Numbered from the stretch's first letter, positions 48,348 through 62,100 are shown. The stretch is 64,000 nucleotides of DNA from Beroe ovata (GCA_946803715.1 CAMPET010000100.1:181100-245099), one strand, 5' to 3'. Translations and numbers: made by a program. Notes: generated from the letters alone by a model not told the origin.

Positions 48348-51300
48348 ATGGAAAGTGAAGAAAATCCGAACAGTGGTACAATACAGGACAGCAGTCAATA
48401 TTATGCTGTACCTCCATACAATATCTCAAATTCAGTTTTCATTGTAAATCCACCTGATGTAAGAAATGATACCCTGGGCCCAGGTTCATTGGAAAACTTC
48501 GTAGATATAAATCAACCAAATAGGACTCCTCCGATACAGCATCATGTGCACTCAACAAACAAATCCAGTGCAAAACCTGGACCATATCTCACTGTTCCCA
48601 CTTATCAAGGTCCCTATCTCAATCCATTTCCCATAAAACCTGCCCCAATCAAACCAGCTTCCAAGTCAGAAAGAAAAAATTCAATCAAGAAAGTACCAAC
48701 CAAAAGAAAAGGGGTTAAGCAGAAGATAGAAGTTCCTACCTTGCCTCCTCCACTCCCCTCTGAAGTTGCCAAAAAGGCAGGATTGAATTTTCGTGTTTCA
48801 AAGGTAAAAAATGATGGAGTTGAAGTGAAAAACAAGTCATGCCAAACGAGTGGCTGGAAATTCATGTCCGAGATAGGAACCATTGAGGCAATTCAAATCA
48901 AAAACAGTAGCAACGAGAAACAAGTATCTAAATCAGCTATCATTGCTTCTATAAGGACCCTCTGTCGAAACTTTAGAGAAAAAGTCGAGCGAATGGATGG
49001 TGACTCAAGAACTAATCACCAAACATACATGGATGAAGTCATTGCTGAGAGCACGAGATGGTTGAAAGAGCATAGCAGGAAAAGTAATGAATGTTTCCTT
49101 TGTGATCAAAAATTCCCAACTGGAAAGCTGTTAGATCATCATTTCGTTTCGTCATGCAATGCATTCAGAGAAATATTCGAAGAGAGTGTCGTTGGAGTCG
49201 GCCATCTTAACACCCTTGACAGCAACGAAATTGAAACTTCAGAAAAGAAGACTGTGAGCCCCTCGATGTTTCGGGATATACTGTCGAGGAGTTACTTTCA
49301 CAGCAACGATTTCAATGCCCTCCGGAGAGTCTGCATGTTCTGTGGGGATGACGTGAAGAGTATTGAGACAGAGAAATCAGACATTTATCTGGACAAACGA
49401 CATTTCTTTGATTCCTGCACTGTTTTCAGGTGTTTCCTTTTGTTTCACAATCAACCATACATTCAGGCAACCTCGCAAAAGGTAGGCACTGCGTGGACCT
49501 TCTTGTACTACTACTGTTTGGTTAACTACTTTGCCCTGGAGTTTGAATATGAGCTCAATGACTTGCGATTCCTAAACGAAAACAAATCCAATTTGATACT
49601 TACGAACATTGAAAACATCACTGAAAATATCATTCAAAGAGCTGAAGGCTGCCCACTCTGTTATTCCCCTATCAAAAATCATATCGTTCTCAAGTATCAC
49701 ATATCGTTTGCCCTGTGTCCATTCTTGATGCAGTTTTACAAGGATATGAAAGTGCACATGAAGAATGTTTGGAGAGTTCCGGGACAAGAAGAAAAGTTGA
49801 GAAGAATCACTGCATGTTTTCAGGGCTTCATGCAATTTCAAAGCCCCTCAAAGCCACTGATGATCAAACAAACAATATTGAATGCTGAACTTGCATGTAA
49901 GTTGCTAGAGAATGCAACTTACTTCAAATCACTAGACAATAACTTCAGTCTCCAGTACTACAAGACACCCAAAGATGCCGCAGTAGCTCTAAAGATTGAA
50001 GAATTGCAACAAAGTTGGGCAGAAGAAGTGCTGAAGGGAAGGGAGGACTCATTACAGTGCCCATTCTGTGCAATAACTTTCAACACAGAGAAGAATCTGC
50101 TGAAGCATATCGTCTACATTTCATGTAAGAGTATCCGACCAGTATGCAATCAGATCTACTATGCTATCGAATACTGCGAGTGGGATGTCCTAACTCCCCT
50201 GAACATCGTTACACAACATTGTTACTTTGTCGTGAAACAAGCTATTCTAGGAGGTGATTTCCAGATTAACCTCTCCAAGGAACACCTCAGCGAGTACATA
50301 GCCCTGGTTATTGAGAAGTTCCTAAATCTGGACATAGGTGAGAAGGTGAGAGGCATCCTCTTTAGTGGGAGTGAGGAGGAGACTGTGCAGCAGAAGGGGG
50401 AGCTAACCGTGGAAGAGGCGGGTGTGTTCAATGAGTTCTATTCCTGGGCAAAGAAAATCGCCAAGAAGAAGAGTGGAACACTTTGCCCACTCTGTGGAGT
50501 GTGTGAAACAACATTCACTAGTCTGGGTGATCACTTGGCACTTGGATCATGCACTTATCTTACTCCATTCCTGTCCATCATCAGCGATGTATACAGATTC
50601 AATCATATTTTCAAACCATGTCCGGCCCCTTCAAAGATTATTATCAATAACAACAGATCAGTGAATTTCGATTTTGTGCATCACATCAGGAAAATTTTGT
50701 TCCTGTATAAAGCATCACCCAAAGCAAAGACAGGTACTTTCTTCGATCATGATCAGTTTGAAGAATTCTTGATAAATTCACCCCAAAACTACATCAAGCA
50801 TAGCCACTTGATATCATTTGTGATCGGAGGAGAGAGTCCGACTTGTTCGTTCTGTTTCATGGATATGAAATCTCGAGACCATCTTTTCCTCCACCTTCTC
50901 TTCTTCAAGTGCCCCACCATATTGTTTGTCATTGATCTCATTCAGAACGAGTGGAAAAAGTGTAACGCGGGGAGCAAGGGAAAAACTGTCAAAATGCTGG
51001 AAATAATCAAGGTTTATTCCTCCATATTTGAACAAGATCCTCGTGCCGTGATATCGTCGTCCAACATGAAGAAGTATTTCAGTGAGAACAACAACGCTGC
51101 GATGCTCAACAACTTCAAGCAACTCAAGGCCTGGGCACAGGACATGTTCACGCTGGATGAGAGTTCAAATCTGAATATCTGTAACGCGTGTAACATTGCT
51201 GCTGACCTCATCGACCGTCATCTATGGTTTGAGGAACCGGTCGAAAATTTCTGCCCAGTCTTGCGGTCCTACCTTGAGTTTCACAGGAAAATGGTCTGCA

Positions 51301-52362
51301 AAAAGGATATGCGGGGTGATATCCAAGCATCGTTCACGGTTACCGATCTGTTTGAGTTGAAGAGATTTGTCCAATGTCAGTACAGTCACATGAGTACAAG
51401 ATCGGAGGCCATGCTGTTCGACAAGCAATCCATCTTGTCGCCTTCTCTGAGGAGAGAAGTGAAGGATTCGATCATCGCTACTCTGAAGGTTTATCCCCGT
51501 TACGATGGTTCATTGGAGTCATTCAAACTCATGTACGGTACATCCCGTGCCTTCCTGGCAAATCAGATTGGCATGGCCGACAAGATAGCAGTTTCCCGGT
51601 CATGTTTACTATGTGACATCAAGTTCATGTCCGTTGAGGATGTCAGGTATCACATCGCCACGTTTGAATGCAGAATACTGAGGAACATCCTGCAAACTGT
51701 GAAATCTGTTGACAACGTGGATGACAAAGTATTGAAGAACGAAGTCATGAATGCGTACAAGCGGAATGTTGCCTATTGCAGAGACCAGTATCCTAATTTG
51801 AATGAGGGTAATCTACTGTTGATTACTGAAACAGTAAATTCCGATTGTCATGCCAAACTCAGTAACTTCATCCTGTCAAAGATACCGCAATCAAATCCCT
51901 ACAAGTGTCCGTTCTGTTTTGAATCTTTCATCTCGAAGGGCGAAATCTACGTTCACTTCAAGAAGGTTCAGTGTCTTGGACTGAAGGAATGTTTTGGCTT
52001 CATTCCAAACAGGGAACCTAGCTGGATCAAAAATTCACATCCCTTCCTACAAGTTGTATTCGAGATTTTCTCCAACTGTTATACTCTCAATAACATTCGG
52101 AGCACCAGCAGATTGCAGAAGATTCTGATGGGTGTCAACAACTTTGCCGATCTCTATGAATTCTGGTGTTCAAATTTCTGTGACTCGTTTGTTCCTGAAT
52201 GTTGTTTCTGTGGGTCACTCCTCAACTCAGTACAAGTCATCAAGCTCCATCCAATGACGTGTGCTAAGATCAAGGAGTTGAATTTGGAAGTGTTCAGATC
52301 AGATCGACTGAAGGATTCGTCATTCATGAAACAGCAAGGTCTTGGATCTTGTAAACTATCAG
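48348..52362 (+). CDS. Ten-module CCHC zinc-finger exon, N-terminal part of giant KDM3
   Basis: A 4 kb open exon (open from 48285 to a TGA at 52401). An acceptor 'tgttttgtttcag' at 48333 precedes the likely start ATG at 48348, so a 5' non-coding exon is expected. Ten fingers, numbered from 48285: C270, C350, C456, C592, C734, C854, C966, C1107, C1208, C1306. Six follow C-x2-C-x12-H-x5-C exactly. After each last Cys comes a similar hydrophobic helix (CNAFREIF, CPFLMQFY, CTYLTPFL, CPTILFVI, CPVLRSYL, CRILRNIL). Modules are 80-142 residues apart. I know no family with this array. A donor CAG|GTCAGC at 52363 joins in phase to the KDM3 core; if retained, the intron gives a finger-only protein of about 1350 residues. 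The residue 1-150 region is Pro-rich and disordered. Confidence 0.85.
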
Positions 52363-52465
52363 GTCAGCTGAATCGTTTAACAAAGTATGTAACATATGCC
52401 TGACTGTAACGTTTTGACTTGTTTTTGTTTACTGTGTGACTAATTTCTAACATAATGTGTTACAG

Positions 52466-55400
52466 GAGCATTACCGCGGGAAATCGCTAAAGAAGTGGAA
52501 GGAACACCGTTCATGCAACGGTTCCGGTGTTCTCAGTATTTGAACTGGATTCCACTCTGTCTGGACTGTGCAGCGTCCACTGCCCAGTCAATGGATGAGG
52601 AGACATGTCGCTTCCTCCTCTTCAGGAGACTACTGAAGAAGGATGGACGGTTGGTGGTCTTCGACTTTGAGAGTAGTCAGTCAGTGACAAACACCACAAG
52701 CTGGGTGCCGTCCAGTGAGTCTCATTAATTGATTAATTAGTTAATGATGCAAGATATGTGTATAATGTATAATGTATATGTATCGAATACAGTTGATGTA
52801 TGGTTTTCTATCTCAGGAAACACTGTTCCCGAGTTGGACGTTGAAGCAGCTAAGTACATACTACGTCACTGTCTGCCACACTTCAACCAGATGATGACAA
52901 CAGAATTGTGGGAATTGGAAAATGTACCCAACATACGTGAGTCTACTCTACGTCTACAGTGTACACAGTGTACAGTTTTCCCAATTCCCATGAGAATCTC
53001 ATGTTAACAAATTCAATGATCCCGAAATATCATCAAATACCAATACATCGGCATTTACTGTGTAGTACACGGTGTATACAGCACGCCGGCCATTGGCCTG
53101 TACTACGACCCCAACACATGTACAATTAAGTGTATACAATTCAATACAATGTAAACTAATATATGTTTAGTATACATACAATGTATAGTATAATGATGAT
53201 ACAACTCGCACTATATACACAATACCAAATGAAATGACTGCCTTGTATTCAGGTTTGAAACACCAAGTAAAGAACGTGAGGGAGCTATGCGATAGTTGTT
53301 CTACCACACTCTTCAACATTCATCTGTTCTGTTCGCGCTGTGGCTATGTGATATGCATGGACTGCTATAGGGATCGTCTTGCAGGTTTGAGCATAGAAAG
53401 AGCAGATGAAATAAATTTCCTCTTTATTTGGGAATTGTACATCGGACCCATATCCGTCGCGGATATCTGTGAAACTACGTACAATTCGCGCGCAATTCGT
53501 AAACAAGTTGCGCAAAAAGCACAGTATTTTCCTTGCTACGCATATGGAAAGTACACAATTTCGCGCGCGTAGCCAGTTTAATGGCAAGGTTGGTGCGGCA
53601 AAATTCGCGGATCTTACAATTTCAACGTTTCAGGCTATGTCTCGGCTGGGTTGGCTGATTGCAGTGATGGAAGTGCACATAATCTAACCTCCCTGGACAC
53701 GTGCGTCACTATTCCACCAAGAGGTGAGGGTAGACAGATGTGGTGGTTTACTGGTCTAGATTGGGATGGTGTTGTGCTTTATCTTTCTGCTAACCCACTA
53801 TGAAATATTTTTCACACGTTGGTTGGTAATCGCATGTTGATCTATGGGAACTTGAAATAAGCCCACCTGTTGAGTTTCTGATAATCTATTAATAGCAAGA
53901 TTTTCACTGCCAAATGCCAATGCCTACGCATGGAAATGGAATACCCATTAGCAGTTGGCAGTTGGACTCATATCAAATGCAATGATTGCAGCGGTTAGGT
54001 TGTTGTGTGGAACCGTGGAAGCGATAAAGGATTCGCACTGTATCTCTGTAACAAACTTACCGTTCACCATCTGCCCGTCTGATGGTAGGTCTCGTGATAC
54101 TCATGTAAATTTGATTGAATTTCTCAATTTGATTAACTGTTTCATTCCTTTTTGACTCTCTACCATTCTGGGTAATATGTCAAAATCGCGAAGTGTTCCT
54201 TATTATGATGGATTATCTTCCCTCAGAAACGCCTCATGAACTGATATGTAATGGACAAGTGCTGGCACTGAAGGAAGGACAAAACCCCAAGAATACCGCC
54301 ATTTTCCAGAAATTTCACCAGAAGGGCAATGCTGTCGTGGTGTATGGTCTTCAGGGTGACATCAATACAAACCTCTGGACACCAGAGAGTTTCAGCAAGC
54401 ACTTTGGTATGTTATATATGCAATAGCGGTCATATTATAGCGGTAACCTTTCAATGATATCGATCAATGAGAATATTGATGGTTGTCTGGAATTTCACTT
54501 GATAAATGATTGTTGTAGGTAACGAACGGGAGCGAGTGGTCAACACGACCACTCTCGAAGTACACAGAATTTCTCTCAAAGATTTCTTTGACGGTTTCGA
54601 GAATGTCAACGAACGGCCAAGAAATGAGAACGGTGATCCGATGGTTCTGAAACTCAAGGATTGGCCTACGACGTGGGACTTCAAAGAGAAACTTCCTTTA
54701 TGGTAGGGGTCATGTGATGTAAAACTTTCCTGTTCATTTGACATTCTGTCTGTATCTGGTCTAATGTGTCGTCACATTACCTGATTCCGACCAATCAGGT
54801 ACGAAGACTTCATGAAAGTGCTCCCCATGAAGAATTATACACTCCGGGACGGTTTATACAACGTAGCACGGTATCTTCCGAACATCTACTGTTCTCCCGA
54901 CTTGGGACCCAAGATGTACATTGCGTACAGCAACGCCAACAACCCGAACGGTAAGTAGGGTAGGTAAGTAGGTAAGTAGGTAGGTAAGTAGGGTAGGTAA
55001 GTATGAGAACACGTTGAGCAAACCTATTTTACTCTGGTACTGAAAGGCGCGCGCAAGTATTTGGGTCACGCAGCACGGAATTACGGTAACTATAGCTACA
55101 GGATAAGAAACTTCAGCGTGTTGGTAGCGGTGTTGGCCACTTTGCGTTCTATCCACATTCTCGACTCGTGGTGTGATTACAACTCTGCATATCATATAAT
55201 AATAGGCAACTAACCAATTTCAAAATCAAATTGCCGCAGAGGGAAGCACAGTGCTTCACATTGACATATCCGATGCTGTGAACATCATCATGTACGTGGG
55301 ACAGTCTCAGGATGTGGTCATAAACTACGAGGATGATGCTAACACTGCTAACACAGGTACTTCTCCAGCCCCATGATATGCATTGTCGTTATTGTGTCAA

Positions 55401-58400
55401 TGTAGTAGACATCTCATGGAATAGATAGTGAGATTGGGGCCTTAATCAGGGTATTATTTCAGATTCAGCGTATTTGAAGCGCAAAGTATACTCATTGAAA
55501 GATATCTGTGAAGACACTGATGAGAAACAGGTACTTGATATTTCATCCTCATTACTTCTAGAATGTATCTTTATAGATACATTGTGACATTTCCCCATTG
55601 TGACATTTCCCCTTTTGTACCAGTTGGAGCGGATACGACGTGATAAGTGCAAGCTCGGCGCACTCTGGCACATCTTCCACCCCAATGATATAGACAAGAT
55701 TAGGCACTTCATTCACAAGGTGCTAAGCGAGAATGGTAAGACACTGCCCAGTGGCCATGATCCGATCCATGACCAGACAATGTACTTGGACAAGGACATG
55801 AGGAAACGTCTCTACCAGGTAGGAACAATGTTCATTCAACATCCTCATAGCAATGAACATTGCAATAGATAATGAACGTAGCAATCATTATTGATGATAT
55901 TAGTTGTTCCGAGATGATTTTATACGCTGTTATGACCTCCTCAGTACAGGACACCCGCAATCACCCTTCTCACACAAACTCCACCCAAATACTCCGCAAT
56001 GCTACACAATTACTCCACATAACTCCACAATAGCTCCACAATTACTTCAGTTTTTACTGAGATGCACATTTATCTGATATCCACATTCACTGCGATGCAC
56101 ATTTATCTGATATCCACATTTACTGAGATGCACAATGCACATTGTACATTATCTGAGATCAGCACATTCACTGAGATCTGCACGTCCCCCAGGAGTACGG
56201 TGTGAAGGGTTGGCCCATAGCTCAGTGTGAGGGAGACGCTGTTATGATACCAGCCGGGGCACCCCACCAAGTCAGGAATCTACAGAGCTGTATCAAGATA
56301 GCAGAGGATTTCGTTTCACCAGAGGTAAATGATTGTTTGATCATGTCTCTTTGATTGTTTCTTTGTTTGATCATGTCTCGGAATTGAACAAGAATAATTT
56401 CATAGTACAGACTCCTATTGACACTTGCTATTTTGCAGAGAGTATCATTTTGTCTGAAACACACACAAGAGATTAGACATCTGTCGAAGAATCATCTCAA
56501 CCAAGAAGATAAACTACAGGTAGGAGATCGTCTAATCGAACCCAAAACCTCTATAGAAAACCAAATCCTCTTGGGAAAGTGAGTCAATGTGAAAAGTCAA
56601 CATTTGGAGGGGGGTTATTTTCAAGAGTCGCATANTTGAAAGTATTTTCTCCAATTAAAGACTAACCACTGTCTGTCAATTGGGTCAATTGTCGCTCTAC
56701 GTCTGTAATAGTGTGTTGTCACATTACCTGATTCCGACCAATCAGGTACGAAGACTTCATGAAAGTACTCCCCATGAAGAATTATACACTCCGGGACGGT
56801 TTATACAACGTAGCACGGTATCTACCGAACATCTACTGTTCTCCCGACTTGGGACCCAAGATGTACATTGCGTACAGCAACGCCAACAACCCGAACGGTA
56901 AGTATGTGAACACGTTAAGCAAACCTATTCTACTCTGGTACTGAAAGGCGCGCGCAAGTATTTGGGTCACGCAGCACGGAATTACGGTAACTAAGCAGCG
57001 TGTTGGTAGTGGTGTTGGCCACTTTGCGTTCTATCCACATTCTCGACTCGTGGTGTGATAACAACTCTGCATATCATATAATAATAGGCAACTAACAAAT
57101 TTCAAAATCAAATTGCTGCAGAGGGAAGCACAGTGCTTCACATTGACATATCCGATGCTGTGAATATCATCATGTACGTGGGACAGTCTCAGGATGTGGT
57201 CATTAACTATGAGGATGATGCAAACACTGCTAACACAGGTACTTCTCCAGCCCCATGATATGCACTGTCGTCGTTGTGTCAATGTAGTAGACACTTCACC
57301 TCATGAAATAGATAGTGAGATTGGGCCTTAATCAGCGTATTATTTCAGATTCAGCGTATTTGAAGCGCAAGGTATACTCATTGAAAGATATCTGTGAAGA
57401 CACTGATGAGAAACAGGTACTTTACATTTCATCCTCATTACTTCTAGAATGTATCTTTATAGATACATTGTGACATTTCCCCTCTTGTCTCCCTCACTAA
57501 CCTCCTCCTCCTCCTTATTATTGCAGTTGGAGCGGATACGACGTGATAAGTGCAAGCTCGGCGCACTCTGGCACATCTTCCACCCCAATGATATAGACAA
57601 GATTAGGCACTTCATTCACAAGGTGCTCAGCGAGAATGGTAAGACACTGCCCAGTGGCCATGATCCGATCCATGACCAGACAATGTACTTGGACAAGGAC
57701 ATGAGGAAACGTCTCTATCAGGTAGGAACAATGTCCATTCAACATACTCATAGCAATGAAAATTGCAATGAATAATGAACGTAGCAATTGATGTTTTTAT
57801 CCGGCTGTTATGACCTCCTCAGTACGAGGATTGCTAACAGGACACCCGCAATCACCCTCCTCATACAATCTCCACCCAAACACTCCGCAATACTCCACAA
57901 TTACTCCACAAAACTCCACAATAGCTCTACAATTACTTCAGTTTTTACTGAGATGCACATTTATCTGATATCCTATCCACAATAACTGCGATGCACATTT
58001 ATCTGATATCCACATTTACTGAGATGCACATTCACTGAGAGCTGCACATTTACTGAGATGCACATTCACTGAGATCTGCACATTCACTGACATCTGCACA
58101 TTTACTGAGATCTGCACATTTACTGANACATTCACTGAGATCTGCACATTCACTGAGATCTGCACATTCACTGGGATCTGCACATTTACTGAGATCTGCA
58201 CATTCACTGAGATCTGCACATTTACTGACCTCTGCACATCCCCCAGGAGTATGGTGTGAAGGGTTGGCCCATAGCTCAGTGTGAGGGAGACGCTGTTATG
58301 ATCCCAGCTGGGGCGCCACACCAAGTCAGGAATCTACAGAGCTGTATCAAGATAGCAGAGGATTTCGTTTCTCCAGAGGTAAATGATTGTTTAATCATGT

Positions 58401-58924
58401 CTGGGAATTGAACATGAATAATTTCATAGTACAGACTCCTATTGACAATTGATATTTCGCAGAGAGTATCATTTTGTCTGAAACACACGCAAGAGATTAG
58501 ACATCTGTCGAAGAACCATCTCAACCAAGAAGATAAACTGCAGGTAGGAGAGCTTATAATCGAACCCAAAACCTCTATAGAAAACTAATTCCTCTTGGGA
58601 CAGCGACTCAATGTGGAAACTGAATTCCTCATCACTATGCCCTGCCAGATCAAGAACCTGCTGTACCATGGTGTGAAGGAGTGTGTATCCGTGCTCCGGA
58701 ACAACCCGCCCCCCGCCACCGAGGCGTGTACTTGTGGACTCGCCGCCACAGAGCACGCAACCACTGCACTGGACACGCTGGCTGGGAGCGAGGTCCCCGC
58801 CGCCACGGCTAGTCCAGAGAACAAGGATCAGACAATAGACGAACTCAGAGCAGAATTGATCGCTCTGCAGAAGTCGAGCGCTGCGGACAAGAAATCGTTC
58901 ATGGAACAACTTGAGAAACAGAAG
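52466..58924 (+). CDS. KDM3: KDM3/JMJD1 histone demethylase core (zinc finger + JmjC)
   Basis: Exons: 52466-52714, 52817-52936, 53253-53384, 53634-53723, 53955-53993 (microexon, uncertain), 54227-54406, 54519-54702, then a six-exon JmjC cassette present twice (A: 54799-54950, 55240-55356, 55463-55530, 55624-55818, 56193-56324, 56439-56519; B: homologous exons within 56751-58543), then 58604-58924. Landmarks: [12 protein letters not shown]; the C6-type finger [39 protein letters not shown]; iron site HID in [25 protein letters not shown]; the second iron His in [17 protein letters not shown]; and a closing '[14 protein letters not shown]'. All three iron ligands are present, so it should be an active Fe(II)/2-oxoglutarate H3K9me1/2 demethylase in the nucleus. 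A coiled coil follows where human KDM3 stops. There is no start codon of its own. Confidence 0.92.
53460..53625. mobile_element. GC-rich island in a KDM3 intron
   Basis: CGCG-rich stretch with 'acaattcgcgcgcaattcg' and a diverged inverted counterpart 'cacaatttcgcgcgcgtag'. Likely a small relic of the same GC-rich element class. Confidence 0.45.
54762..56610 (+). repeat. JmjC exon cassette A (tandem duplicate)
   Basis: Six exons and five introns, duplicated at about 56,707-58,615. Coding identity is 727/745 with every change synonymous. Introns differ by indels. After exon 6 the copy decays: the acceptor of the next exon reads AAG not CAG and the frame starts TGA. An N at 56635 separates the copies. 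Confidence 0.88.
54951..55003 (+). repeat. Array of 5' splice-site-like units after cassette A exon 1
   Basis: GTAAGT directly after the exon is repeated as GTAAGTAGG/GTAGGTAAGTAGG units, giving five GTAAGT in about 50 bases. Cassette B has only one at this place. Confidence 0.85.
56707..58615 (+). repeat. JmjC exon cassette B (tandem duplicate)
   Basis: Homologous to cassette A and followed by an intact next exon (CAG|CGACTC at 58604). Its fourth intron-end carries the expanded 18 bp minisatellite. Confidence 0.88.
57985..58235. repeat. 18 bp minisatellite in cassette B
   Basis: About 12 units of 'gcacattcactgagatct' with TTT/TTC variants and an N at 58127. Cassette A has only two to four degenerate units at 56,080-56,185. 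Confidence 0.9.
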
Positions 58925-59106
58925 GTAGGATGATTCAACCACAACATGCCAATGATGTCACTATTGATTAGTGCTGCTCGATATGACGATTATATAATGT
59001 TGTACATAATTGACATGGCACACATCACAATTATCTCACTTAATCGCATCTGTGTGATGTCAAAAATTCAGAGACAAATCCCAACTTAAACTGACTAACT
59101 TTTCAG

Positions 59107-62100
59107 GCAGAATGCGCGGAAACTAGGGAGAAGTACCACATGGGGAAGCGAACTATCGCATCTCTGAAATCAGAAATGAAGAGACTAGTCGGGAAATCAG
59201 GAGCACTGCCCCAGCAGAAACGATCCTCCTCACACAGCATACCGAACAGGATGACTGCCATGCAGTACGGCACTTCACTGGAGCGTGGCACTGCAGCAGA
59301 TCATCGCATGCAGGAGCTGAGGAAGCCCCAGCCTCGGCATCCTGGCCAAGTCCGGACCAATGATTCCCGGCATGCGTCAGATCATTCCAAACATTCCAGC
59401 TCTAGGGGTGTCGATACAACGACAGCAGACTCTCGGCAAAGATCGTCCAGTGCATCATCGGTCGAGAAACGGAAACGAACTCTGCACGAACATCTAGAGA
59501 TAACAAAGAGGCAGGCCGCGAGTCTTGGCCGTCAGCCAAACTCTCACCTAGCTTCCGCAGAGGCTCCAGCGGTGGATCCAAGTGACCCGAGACTGAAATC
59601 TAGGATGGTGGAGCCAGAGGTGCCTCCAGCTAACACAGATAGACCCAATCAACCGTGGGATCTGCGGTATGAGAGCACCGCCCCAGTTCTCGTCACTCCA
59701 AACGTCGTGCCTCGCTCTGCATTCCAAGGCGTACAGCATGCTGTCCAGGACTTGAGGAAGAAACATCCACCTCCGCAGAGCATCAGGAAAACTCCTGAGA
59801 CACCCGAGCCCATGGACACAAACCAGGACAGCTGTAGTCCTGGCCCGAGCACCAGTGGGCTTTACACAGGAAACCCGGCCAACACTCTGGATGTGTTGAG
59901 TGCGGTATCAGCTGCTCAGGCCAGAGTGTTTGTGGGAGGGAAGAGTTACGACCAGGGTGCATCCAACTCAGAGACAGACTCAAACGAGGAGGCTTCCAGT
60001 CAGAACTATCAGCTGTTATACCCGCCCACTTTTCCTCCACCCCCTGGTGGAAAATCAACTGTGTTGTCTGGTCCAATGAATAGCAGCCCGTCAGTGTCAC
60101 CGGGATACAACCACAAGTCCCTCAACCTGCAGATATCATCTCCCAAACAGCCCGCTATATTCTCCAAACAGGGTGCCAAGAGGTTGAGTCATCACAAGGT
60201 CAGAGTGGACAGCCCCAAACCAGCAGCTGGGTCCCAAGTACCGGGAGGGGGTCCACAGTCCACTCCAAGTGAGGTTTTCCCTCCTCAAGCATCCTACACC
60301 ACCTACCCTACATCAGCGCGTTCTGCAGTCATGTGCAACAAGCGACCCATCAAGACGGAACTACGCACACCACCCAACGACAAACTGTTGAATCCACCTA
60401 CATTTGCACCCCACCTGGCATCCTTCCTCCCGGACATGCTGAACAGATCGTGCGACAGGATATCATGGGCTACTGATCCCAAGAAAACACTCGCATCACC
60501 CGTGACACCCACGCTTTCTCCCTCTGTTGTCAGTCAAGCTCTACCCTCCCCTATGACACCATCCCCACCACCGACACTCCACCCGAACATGTATGTGACA
60601 CCACCAATAGCACCTGCCGCACAACCGCCACGGCCACAACCTCTTGCACAACCCGTGACAAACAAACACCTTGACCCTGCCCGACTAGACCAGATCAGAG
60701 CTCCACTGTTACTCAAATCCCCTAAGAATGACGGGATACCAACGACCCGATCATCGTGTACTGCTCGTGCAAGAGTAAAGAGCAATGAGTCTTTCGCCTC
60801 CCTTAGCTCTTCGTCGCCTGAAGTCCCTGGAGCTTTAGCGCCTAAAACCGAGACCAATCCAGGGAGCAGTGGAAGTAACCCGGTTCTGCCGCCTGTGAAG
60901 CGGCCTCTCAGCCCTAACAGTTTCCTTGATAAGGTGAAAGAGGGTACTGTCACGAGTGACAGAATGGGAATAAGCTCCACATGTGACACAGAGAAGGTGG
61001 TAGCTCCATCTTCTGGAACAGTGCCAACATCCAGTCAGGTAGGTACAACCACCCTGTCACACAGCACTGATCTCCCAGGAGAATCAGGTATGAACAGCAG
61101 CACTGCAGCCACTCTAGATCCACCACGAGACCCTAGACTTGCTCGTTATCAGAACACCACTCCTGGTCAGGAACCGAGCAAACATCAGGACGAGACAGTT
61201 ACTTCCTCCAACGAGACGGCTCGGCAAGATACTGCTCCCGACACAGACAATGAGCATGGAATATCTGACACCAAGGTGTCATCAACGACACAGGCCACAT
61301 CATCAGAGAGACAGCTGTATTGTCCTCCAGACCCGGAGAAACTGATCATCTTTGACGAGACGCTGATGTCGAGATTGAGCAAGAAGCGTAACTCATCACT
61401 ACCGAGTGACGAAGGTGATGAGCAACTGATTAAACCTGCTAACCCCCTATTGAGGGACCGGTCAGGTTACCCCACCTCACAAGCAGATAGTTCAGCTAGG
61501 AAACAAAGACTGACCGACACAGTAGACGCTATCTTACGATCGGATAAGTTGTCATCAGCTGTACCGATAGACTCGACACCTGCTGCCAATCATCCCATGG
61601 CGGGATATGATGACATCATCAGTCCAGTGATGTCAGCAGTTCCCGGAATATCCCGTATTCTGAGACGGAGCAGGGAGTCCTCGGGAAACAGTACGTCGAG
61701 CATTACTAACCTCCCCGTGTTATCACCCATTTCACCAGCTTCAACGCCCCCTCCTATCCTGGAAACAGCTGCTCTGACGAGTGAAGCACCCAACCCGCCC
61801 CCTTTGCCCTCAGAACCGCCGCCACCTGACCCCACTCCGCCAGTTGAGTCGATACAGGCAAACTCACAACCCGAACCCATCCCACAGCCAACTGCATCAA
61901 CATCTGAACCAACAAGCGAGTCAAGAAACCCTGAGGTGCGTCGCAAGAGACGTTGCTACCGAAAACACTCTGATTCTGTTGGGGATGACGCACCACAGGA
62001 CTCAGTCGAGACTCATGCTGCCGATGGACCAGAGTCGGAAACATGTAAGAGACCGGGAGCGAATGACCAGTTCTCTGGAGAGGAGAAGCTCCCATATGAT

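Noticed and set aside
53994-54084. Longer coding exon ending at the GTAGGT donor at 54085
   Set aside because: The KDM3-like frame meets TAG at 53994-53996; a 39 nt microexon ending at 53993 splices in phase to 54227 and gives a better reading.
57985-58235. CRISPR-like array
   Set aside because: Units are 18 bp head to tail with no spacers; it is an intronic minisatellite in animal DNA.
54799-58543. A protein with two JmjC domains in tandem
   Set aside because: Exon 6 of cassette A ends in phase 0 while exon 1 of cassette B needs phase 2; joining them shifts the frame and runs into a stop.
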